Assembly (NCBI GenBank): GCA_015693905.1
Contig: CP065161.1
Location: forward strand, 186,001-250,000
Length of the DNA: 64,000 nucleotides
Reading direction: 5' to 3'
From: Rhodobacterales bacterium HKCCA1288
Lineage (GTDB): Bacteria; Pseudomonadota; Alphaproteobacteria; Rhodobacterales; Rhodobacteraceae
Part shown: piece after piece, positions 57,725 through 64,000 of the stretch
Position numbering within the stretch: position 1 is the first letter of the stretch
Layout: the number at the start of each line of letters is the position of its first letter
Notes under the pieces: generated by a model
What the model was told of the DNA's origin: nothing
Database searches by the model: none
Seen by the model: the letters and a program-made list of their open reading frames with translations, nothing else
Program-made: the position numbers and the translations under genes

Positions 57725-58519
57725 ATGAACGACCGCGTGCAGCTCGAGGGGCCATCGCCCCTGCCGCCATTGGCCAAGATGGGATTGGGCGATATTTGGG
57801 CGGCATTGGGCGCAGGGTGGCGCGATTTTCGCCAAAAGCCGATGATGGGCCTGTTCTTTGCCCATATCTATGTGGTGGGGGGCTGGTTGATCTATGGCAG
57901 CCTTTCGATCCTGGATATGGGGTGGTTGGCTATTCCGATTACGGTTGGCTTTCCCCTCATAGGGCCTTTCTTGGCGGTCGGGCTTTATGAGGTTTCCCGC
58001 CGTCTTGAAGCGGGGGATCGGGACTTTCGCCGCAATGATATCTTCAGCGTGATCTGGCGGCAAAGATTGCGCCAATTGCCGTCTATGGCATGGGTGATCA
58101 TCGTTTATTTTCTATTTTGGTCTTTCTTTGCGCATATGTTGTTCGCCCTGTTTATGGGGCCATCTGCGCTGATGAATGTGACCTCAAGCTATGCCTATCT
58201 GCTTCAGCCCGAAGGGTTGATTATGCTGTTGGTGGGCTCAGGCTTTGGTGCGGTTTTTGCTTTGGTGTTATTTTGCCTCACGGTGATTTCGCTGCCCCTT
58301 TTGTTGGATAAGGAAGTGGATTTTGTCACCGCCATGCTCAAAAGCATTGCGGTGGTCAAAGCCAACCCGAAGGTGATGCTGATCTGGGGGGCGCTGATTG
58401 CAAGCCTAACCTTTTTGGCGATGCTGCCTGCGCTGTTGGGGTTGTTTTTGGTCTTGCCCGTTTTGGGTCATGCCTCATGGCATATTTATCGCCGCGCCTT
58501 TGTGCATGAGGCAATATGA
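57725..58519 (+). CDS. DUF2189 integral membrane protein
   Basis: A 264-residue inner-membrane protein with about five or six membrane segments (45-65, 70-95, 120-140, 160-190, 215-245). The GWRDFRQKP, LIGPFLAVGLYEVSRRLEAGD and PLLLDKEVDFVTAM segments match DUF2189. No function is known to me. Confidence 0.85.
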   Translation: MNDRVQLEGPSPLPPLAKMGLGDIWAALGAGWRDFRQKPMMGLFFAHIYVVGGWLIYGSLSILDMGWLAIPITVGFPLIGPFLAVGLYEVSRRLEAGDRDFRRNDIFSVIWRQRLRQLPSMAWVIIVYFLFWSFFAHMLFALFMGPSALMNVTSSYAYLLQPEGLIMLLVGSGFGAVFALVLFCLTVISLPLLLDKEVDFVTAMLKSIAVVKANPKVMLIWGALIASLTFLAMLPALLGLFLVLPVLGHASWHIYRRAFVHEAI

Positions 58520-58528
58520 TGACAAAGA

Positions 58529-58563
58529 AAAACCCCCGCGCGCGGATGCGGGCGGGGGTGCAT
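58529..58563 (-). terminator. Terminator after the bactofilin gene
   Basis: On the minus strand ACCCCCGC / GCGGGGGT form a stem followed by TTTTTCTTT. Confidence 0.8.
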
Positions 58564-58585
58564 TGTAAATAAATCGCTTCTGCGC

Positions 58586-59113
58586 TTATTTCTTTTCGGG
58601 CTCTGCGGCGGCTGCGGCAGGTTTTGCGGCTGGGGCAGGGGCCGATTTCGCACCGCTAGACAGCGGGTCTTCTTGACGCTGAACCGTGCCTTCAAAATGC
58701 GCACCAGATTCAATCGCGATGGTCTTATGAATGATATCGCCCTCAACTCGCGCGCTTGAGGTGAGGCGCACTTTCAAGCCACGAACGCGGCCTTTGACAT
58801 AGCCGTTCACGACCACATCATCGGCAAGAACCTCGCCATCAATGCGTGCGCTTTCACCAACAGTCAGCGAATGTGCGCGGATGTCACCCTTGACGGTGCC
58901 TTCGATTTGAATGTCGCCCGAGGTTTTCAGATTGCCCGTAATCACCAAATCTGAGCTCAGCAAAGACGCAGGCGGCTTTGGCTTGGCGGGGGCAGCAGAT
59001 GTGCTGGAGGCCACCGGTGCCGAAGGCGCGCTTGGCGCTGGCGCGGCAGGGGCCGCGCTTGGCGTTGTTGTTTCTTTTGGTCCAGGTTCGTTGATTTTTG
59101 ATTTAGAAAACAT
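58586..59113 (-). CDS. Bactofilin (polymer-forming cytoskeletal protein)
   Basis: A 175-residue protein: a Pro/Ala-rich N-terminal tail (to ~50), the right-handed beta-helix bactofilin core (LVITGNLKTSGDIQIEGTVKGDIRA, repeated GD/G turns to ~150) and a disordered Ala/Pro tail. Bactofilins polymerise and position cell-wall enzymes. Its start overlaps the end of the M23 peptidase gene by 11 bases, implying a functional pair. Confidence 0.93.
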   Translation of the reverse strand: MFSKSKINEPGPKETTTPSAAPAAPAPSAPSAPVASSTSAAPAKPKPPASLLSSDLVITGNLKTSGDIQIEGTVKGDIRAHSLTVGESARIDGEVLADDVVVNGYVKGRVRGLKVRLTSSARVEGDIIHKTIAIESGAHFEGTVQRQEDPLSSGAKSAPAPAAKPAAAAAEPEKK

Positions 59114-60449
59114 TTCGTCCTGCCGTGATAAAGGTCATCGGGTTGGTTGGGTTGCCATTCTGGCGCACTTCGTAATGCAAATGGGACCCGGTCGAGCGTC
59201 CAGTATTTCCCATATCACCAATTCTGTCGCCGCGCGACACTCTTTCGCCCCGTGTCACGCGAATACGCGATAAATGTGCGTAGCGTGTTGTATATCCCAT
59301 AGCGTGGCGAATTTCTATCATATTGCCATAGGCGCCGCGGCGGCCCGCGAAAACCACAGTGCCATCTGCGGCGGCAACAATTGGGGTTCCAACGGGGCCC
59401 GCAAAATCTTGGCCCTCATGCATCCGCCGCCCCCCTTGGATCGGATCATTGCGATAGCCATAGCCCGAGGTGCGCCGCGCAGCGCCCTGCACAGGGTAGC
59501 TGAAGGGCAGGCTCTCTGCGGCAATACGATAGAGGTTCACCGCATCGAGATCTTCCAACACCTCATTGGCGCGCAGCGAAACAGGGTCGGGTTGGCCGTT
59601 GGAGGTGGAAAAGGTAATTGGCGTCAAAGGCCCGCCTTGGCCTGAATAGCCACGGCGCACCGTCTCAAGAATGCTGTCGGTGGGCAGGCCTGCCGCACGG
59701 AACATCGCATCAAGTGGCTCAAGCGACATCGCGACCGCGTCTTCAATTTGAGTAAAGATGCGTTCATTGCGCTCGGCGGAAAGGGCAGCTTGGAATTCCA
59801 AGTCTTGAATCTGCGCGCGCGCCTCGGCGATCAAATCATGTGTTTTATCGCGCCCTTCGGCTGTTTCTTGCAGCGCCTCGGTCAATAGCGCCAAAACCTG
59901 CTCTAGATCCCGTTGACGGCTTGCGGCGGATTGCAGGCTGCCATTCTCATCGGTCATCTCGGCGGTCAATTGTGCCACCTCTTCAAGCGCGTCATCGCGT
60001 TCACTGATGGTGCGGCGCAAGGTGCTTTGGATCACGTTGACCGCGGTTTCCAACTCGCGGCGGCGTTCTTCTGATGCCAGAAGCTGCGATTGCATGGCAG
60101 AGACTTGGGCCATCGCAACGCCAAATCGTTCACGGGCGGCTTGTGCCTCAAGGGCGCGGCTGTCGCGTTCACTGGACATTGCATTGAGGCGGTCTTGATA
60201 GGCCTGCGAGGCGCGCGCGACCTGATCGCGATTAGAGCCTGCATTGATGGCATCGATGAAAAACACCGCTGAAACAATCGCCGTCCATGTGACCAGAAGC
60301 CCTGTCGTGGCAATGATTGCGGCCTGCGTCAGGGGCCTCAGGCGCACAAAGCGCGTGCTTGTATCGGATTTCAGAAACAGCCGTTTTTCAGGCAAATGCC
60401 GATCCAATGCGTGGTTTGCGCGCTCAATCAATCGCGATTTCAATGCCAA
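59103..60449 (-). CDS. M23 metallopeptidase with coiled coil (DUF5930)
   Basis: A 448-residue membrane-anchored endopeptidase. One membrane segment (about residues 44-66), a long coiled coil (~75-225, rich in RDALEEVAQL-type heptads), then a LytM domain with HEGQDFAGPVGTPI, GxxYGNMIEIRHA and the zinc motif GSHLHYEV near the C terminus. The N-terminal region corresponds to DUF5930. It should cleave peptidoglycan cross-links, positioned by the bactofilin encoded next. Confidence 0.93.
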   Translation of the reverse strand: MALKSRLIERANHALDRHLPEKRLFLKSDTSTRFVRLRPLTQAAIIATTGLLVTWTAIVSAVFFIDAINAGSNRDQVARASQAYQDRLNAMSSERDSRALEAQAARERFGVAMAQVSAMQSQLLASEERRRELETAVNVIQSTLRRTISERDDALEEVAQLTAEMTDENGSLQSAASRQRDLEQVLALLTEALQETAEGRDKTHDLIAEARAQIQDLEFQAALSAERNERIFTQIEDAVAMSLEPLDAMFRAAGLPTDSILETVRRGYSGQGGPLTPITFSTSNGQPDPVSLRANEVLEDLDAVNLYRIAAESLPFSYPVQGAARRTSGYGYRNDPIQGGRRMHEGQDFAGPVGTPIVAAADGTVVFAGRRGAYGNMIEIRHAMGYTTRYAHLSRIRVTRGERVSRGDRIGDMGNTGRSTGSHLHYEVRQNGNPTNPMTFITAGRNVF

Positions 60450-60642
60450 GTCCCCTGTTTTGTCGTTCGGGCGCTTTGCTCTGCGCCTCTCGTCACCACC
60501 CCATCACAGCGTCCCCAAACCAATTGGGGGGCGCGAGGAGTGGATAGGACATTGAGCGGGGCGGCTCAATATTTTTTGCGCCATTTAGACGGGAAATTGA
60601 GGTCATCCCCGCAATTTGGGCGAGATTTCGCCGATAGATGGC

Positions 60643-61479
60643 CTAGCGTTCAGAGAGAGGCCAGTAAAAATCGGGTGGAAGGCCCGCTTCGGCGCGCTTT
60701 TCTTCGTTGAAGGGCGGCTTCAATGCGCCGTGGAAATAACGCTGCACCAGTTCATGAAACGCATCCTTTGGATCAAGGTTTTCGCGGCCACAGAGGAAAT
60801 GAAACCATTTGCTGCCATAGGCCACGTGATGCACCTCTTCGGCATAGATCACGTTTAGCGCATCGACCGCAGCACTGGCGGCAGGGTCATTTTGCGGGCG
60901 TTTGAAAATCTCGATCATCGAGGGCGTGACATCAAGGCCGCGTGCCTCGAGAACCATCGGCACCACCGCCAAGCGGCCCATGAAATCGGTGGCCGTATCT
61001 TCGGCGGCGCGCCACATCCCCGCATGTGCGGCAAGCGCGCCATAATGACTGCCCATTTGTTCAAGGCAATCTGACAATAGATTGAAATGCTTGGATTCTT
61101 CATCGGCCGATTCGACCCAATCATCGTAGAACCCGATGGGCATGGGCGTCTCGGCAAAGCGGGGGATAATGTCCCAATGTAAATCCACCGCATTAAGTTC
61201 GATATGCGCCACCGCGTGCAAAATCGCGATCCGACCCTCGGCTGTGCCAGGTTTACGCTTTGGCACCTCGCGCGGATCAAGCAATGCGGGTTGTGCAGGG
61301 CGCGCGGGTTGATCGGGCGGTGTGGCGCGGCCAAGGGGCAAGGGCGTCCCTGCTGCCCGCGCAGCGAACCATTTCTTGGCACAAGCGCGCGAAAGTGCGC
61401 ATTTCTCCTTGGCATTGGCGGTGGTCAAAACCGCCACCGCCATTTCGGCCAATGTCTCGGGTATTTGTAAGTCACTCAT
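60643..61479 (-). CDS. DUF455 ferritin-like protein
   Basis: A 278-residue four-helix-bundle protein: HIELNAVDLHWDI, DEESKHF and YAEEVHHVAYGSKWF carry the Glu/His metal ligands of a di-iron site. Family members are of unsettled function; in some bacteria related to tRNA modification (MiaE-like). The N terminus is a basic/proline linker. It is 11 bases from the Bcp gene, so the two are likely cotranscribed. Confidence 0.87.
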   Translation of the reverse strand: MSDLQIPETLAEMAVAVLTTANAKEKCALSRACAKKWFAARAAGTPLPLGRATPPDQPARPAQPALLDPREVPKRKPGTAEGRIAILHAVAHIELNAVDLHWDIIPRFAETPMPIGFYDDWVESADEESKHFNLLSDCLEQMGSHYGALAAHAGMWRAAEDTATDFMGRLAVVPMVLEARGLDVTPSMIEIFKRPQNDPAASAAVDALNVIYAEEVHHVAYGSKWFHFLCGRENLDPKDAFHELVQRYFHGALKPPFNEEKRAEAGLPPDFYWPLSER

Positions 61480-61490
61480 GGGGCGGTGAA

Positions 61491-61955
61491 TTAGCCCAAG
61501 GATTTCACCGCGTCCAGCACGGCATCAACATGTCCTGGCACCTTTACCTTGCGCCAAATCTGGGAAATTTTCCCATCGCCATCAATAAGATAGGTGCAGC
61601 GTTCGATGCCCATGTATTTTTTGCCATACATGGATTTCTCCACCCATGCGCCATAGCGTTCGCAGACATCGCTGGCTTCATCCGAGGCAAGGATCACCCC
61701 AAGATCATATTTGGCGATGAATTTATCGTGCTTGGCCACGCTATCTTTGGAGACACCAATCACCACGGCGCCTGCTGCGGCAAAGGCGTCTGCCGCTTCG
61801 GTGAAGCCTTGCGCCTCTTTGGTGCAGCCTGATGTGTCATCTTTGGGATAGAAATAGAGAACCACTTTCTTGGGCTTTTGAGCCGATAGCGTCACTTCGC
61901 CACCGCCATCGCGGGGAAGGGTGAAATCTGGGGCGGGGCTGCCGATCTCAAGCAT
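61491..61955 (-). CDS. bcp: Bcp-type peroxiredoxin
   Basis: A 154-residue thiol peroxidase from ATG 61955, nine bases after AAAGG. APDFTLPRDGGGE and the peroxidatic Cys44 in TSGCTKEAQGF are clear. The usual resolving Cys five residues later (E. coli CxxxxC) is Gln49; the remaining cysteines (in SDVCERYG and ERCTYL) may substitute. It removes hydroperoxides in the cytosol. Confidence 0.94.
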   Translation of the reverse strand: MLEIGSPAPDFTLPRDGGGEVTLSAQKPKKVVLYFYPKDDTSGCTKEAQGFTEAADAFAAAGAVVIGVSKDSVAKHDKFIAKYDLGVILASDEASDVCERYGAWVEKSMYGKKYMGIERCTYLIDGDGKISQIWRKVKVPGHVDAVLDAVKSLG

Positions 61956-62193
61956 GGGCTTCATCCTTTGTTCATTCTTTTGCGCGGAAACTCGCCACAT
62001 CTTGATCCAGTGCGGCGAATATTTGCGCGGGGCCAGTTGCAGGGTTTTGTTATGTGTGATTGCAAGCTAGGGGATTTACAGCAAAGATAAAGGGCGGCAT
62101 CCGAAATCGCCCCTCTCTTTGTTCCGCGCCCGACCCGTAAACAGCCCCGTGACCAACCTCGTGACCAGACAGATTATAGATTGACCGCTTCCC

Positions 62194-64000
62194 GTGACCT
62201 CCAAAGAAAACGCCGAGTCCGAAGTTAAACCACAGCCTGCCAAATCGCGCAGAGGGCGGTGGGTCTTGGCTGTGGTTTTGGGCCTGTTTGTGACCATTTC
62301 AGCGGTGCTTGGTGGGTTTTACCTGCGACTGTCTCAGGGGCCCGTTTCGCTGCCGACCGCATGGCAGGCGCGTATTATTGCGCAAATGCAAGCGGGTATG
62401 GTGCGCGATGAGTTAAGCATTGCAGATATGTCCATTGCCCTTGATGAGACGGGGCGCCAAGCCCTTTTGGTCATCACCGATGTCACGGTGCGCGATGAAA
62501 CTGGCCTGCGTGCGGCGTTTCCGCAGCTTGGCTTTGCCTTCGATGCAGGCGCCTTGCTGATGGGGCAAATATCCCCCATCCGCGCCGAAATGCGCGGTGC
62601 CAGTCTTTTGCTTGAACGGGATGCAACAGGCGGTATTGATTTGGCTTTCACAACCAATCAAGACGCCGCGCGCGCCGATTTGGCCCAAACCATGGCCGCC
62701 TTTGACAGAATGTTTGCCGATCCGCGTTTTGCCAATTTTCAAGAGGCGGTTGGCCGCGAGATTACGATTTCTCTGCGCGATGCCACCACAGGACGGGCCT
62801 TATCTATTGAAAACGGGCAAATGCGTCTGGCCCGTCAGGGCCAAGATTTGGTTTTGGCGGTGACCGCAGGTCTTGAGGCCCATGCGGAGGGGGCGGCAGA
62901 TCAGGCGGGGCGTCTTTCCTTTGTGGCGACCCGCACCGATGCCGCGCGTGAGACTGAATTACGCCTCCAATTTCAAGGGATACCTGCAAATAACCTTTCT
63001 GTTGCATCGCCTGCCTTGCGGTGGCTTGATCTGATCTCTGCACCATTGTCGGGCAGTCTCAGCACGAAATTGCGCGATGCCGAAGGCGTTGGTGATCTTG
63101 AAGCCCGCCTTGATTTGGGGTCAGGGGAATTGGCCCTTGAGGGAGCAGAGCGCCCCCTAAGCTTTAGCGAGATCTCAGCGCGATTTCGGTATGAGGCCGC
63201 CACAGGGCGCGCGGCGCTGGATGAGCTGTTGGTTGATGCGCGCGACCTAGATTTTACCGCAACGGGTGATGCGCTGATTTCGCCCGATGGCACGCGAATT
63301 GACGCCACGCTTGATCTTAATGATCTATTGGTGAACCCCAATGAGATGTTCGAGGCGCCCTTGCTGTTCTCGCAGGGGCGGTCTGAATTTCGGATCAGTT
63401 TGGGGGAGGAGCCGCGCCTCGATCTTGATCGTATTTTGATCCGCACAGATGCGTTTGAGTTGACCCTTTCAGGCTATGGGGTGGCGCGCTCTGATGGCAC
63501 GGAATTGGCGATTGATGGGAGTATTGCGCAAATGGTTCTGCGCGATGCCCTGATTTATTGGCCAAATGAGTTTGTCTCTAAAACGCGTGACTGGATTGAT
63601 CGCAATCTGCACGAAGGGCAGGCGCAGAACCTTATGCTGAGCCTGCGTAAGGCCCCGCAAGATGCCCGTGCGCAGGCGGCCTTGGGGTTTGATTTTAGCG
63701 CGCTCGCGCTTAGCCCCATTCGCGATATGCCGCCTTTGCGGGATCTGCAGGGCCAACTGCGCCTAGAGGGGGCGCGGCTGACCATTGTGGCGCAAGATGG
63801 TTTGATGCGCGCGCCAACGGGCCAAGATATCGTGATGCATCAAGGCAGGTTTACCGTGCCCAATGTGGCAATGCGCGGCCCTGCTGCCACCCTTGATTTG
63901 GATGTGTCTGGAGAAATTCCTGATCTTTTGACCCTATTTGCAGGGCCGCCCCTCAACCTATTTCCCGAAGACGGGCGCCTTGACCCTGCCACATTGGCCA
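62194..64000 (+). CDS. DUF3971/AsmA-like envelope protein, 3' end beyond window
   Basis: At least 602 residues from GTG 62194 (the only start after an in-frame stop at 62182); it runs off the right edge. A hydrophobic helix (WVLAVVLGLFVTISAVLGG, ~residues 25-45) is followed by a long beta-rich repeat region. The ALIYWPNEFVSKTRDWIDRNL segment near residue 450 is typical of DUF3971/YhdP-type proteins, thought to span the periplasm and move lipids or sort envelope components. There is no obvious RBS, so the start is uncertain. Confidence 0.85.
   Translation, partial: MTSKENAESEVKPQPAKSRRGRWVLAVVLGLFVTISAVLGGFYLRLSQGPVSLPTAWQARIIAQMQAGMVRDELSIADMSIALDETGRQALLVITDVTVRDETGLRAAFPQLGFAFDAGALLMGQISPIRAEMRGASLLLERDATGGIDLAFTTNQDAARADLAQTMAAFDRMFADPRFANFQEAVGREITISLRDATTGRALSIENGQMRLARQGQDLVLAVTAGLEAHAEGAADQAGRLSFVATRTDAARETELRLQFQGIPANNLSVASPALRWLDLISAPLSGSLSTKLRDAEGVGDLEARLDLGSGELALEGAERPLSFSEISARFRYEAATGRAALDELLVDARDLDFTATGDALISPDGTRIDATLDLNDLLVNPNEMFEAPLLFSQGRSEFRISLGEEPRLDLDRILIRTDAFELTLSGYGVARSDGTELAIDGSIAQMVLRDALIYWPNEFVSKTRDWIDRNLHEGQAQNLMLSLRKAPQDARAQAALGFDFSALALSPIRDMPPLRDLQGQLRLEGARLTIVAQDGLMRAPTGQDIVMHQGRFTVPNVAMRGPAATLDLDVSGEIPDLLTLFAGPPLNLFPEDGRLDPATLA

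Overview
The window is GC-rich chromosomal DNA of an alphaproteobacterium, most likely a Rhodobacteraceae (Roseobacter-group) species. The evidence is the combination of genes: an F1-ATPase zeta inhibitor (DUF1476), RNase E with a large acidic insert in its S1 domain, a corrinoid protein beside a homocysteine methyltransferase and DUF1638, a stand-alone type-II lumazine synthase behind an FMN riboswitch, a Brucella-like erythritol (ery) gene set, and a giant RTX/cadherin/Hint exoprotein. The genus is not determined from sequence alone.

Layout. 1-7264: 3' part of a very large repetitive secreted RTX protein with cadherin-like modules and a C-terminal Hint domain, containing long DNA-level tandem repeats. 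7.3-16.8 kb: housekeeping genes, with tRNA-Asn, an MBL hydrolase, an EnvZ-like kinase, a CAT-anticodon tRNA, purM-purN, RNase D, a lipoprotein, SufE, and a minus-strand operon for cobalamin-dependent methyl transfer to homocysteine (methyltransferase, corrinoid protein, DUF1638). 16.5-19.8 kb: zeta subunit, then purC-purS-[zinc alcohol dehydrogenase]-purQ. 19.9-23.0 kb: a DctB/DctD-type two-component pair whose regulator lacks the sigma-54 contact loop. 23.0-25.5 kb: a lower-GC island holding one long NERD/SEC-C gene broken by an in-frame amber codon, followed by a C10A10 tract. 25.9-37.1 kb: RNase E, a DsbA-like protein, an M48 protease, an aminotransferase, AmiC, PBP1A and RF2. 37.2-39.0 kb: FMN riboswitch, ribH2 and an iron alcohol dehydrogenase.

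39.3-57.6 kb is the most distinctive region: a polyol catabolic island. An EryD-like SorC regulator is followed by a Tat-signal binding protein, two permeases, two different ATPases, EryA-like kinase, D-2-hydroxyacid dehydrogenase, class II aldolase, EryB-like FAD dehydrogenase, a second class II aldolase, a second FGGY kinase, a HAD-IIA protein and EryC. Many of the catabolic genes overlap by 4-8 bp. A transaldolase faces the end of this operon and diverges from an EryR-TpiA2-RpiB operon across an AT-rich spacer with ATCACA repeats. The ery enzymes account for erythritol to D-erythrose-4-phosphate; transaldolase can carry that product into the pentose phosphate pathway. The five extra enzymes (two aldolases, second kinase, hydroxyacid dehydrogenase, HAD protein) are not needed for erythritol and suggest a second substrate or branch, which is my main candidate for something undescribed.

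57.7-64 kb: DUF2189 membrane protein, an overlapping M23 peptidase/bactofilin pair, a DUF455 ferritin-like protein, a Bcp peroxiredoxin and the 5' part of a DUF3971/AsmA-like protein running off the end.
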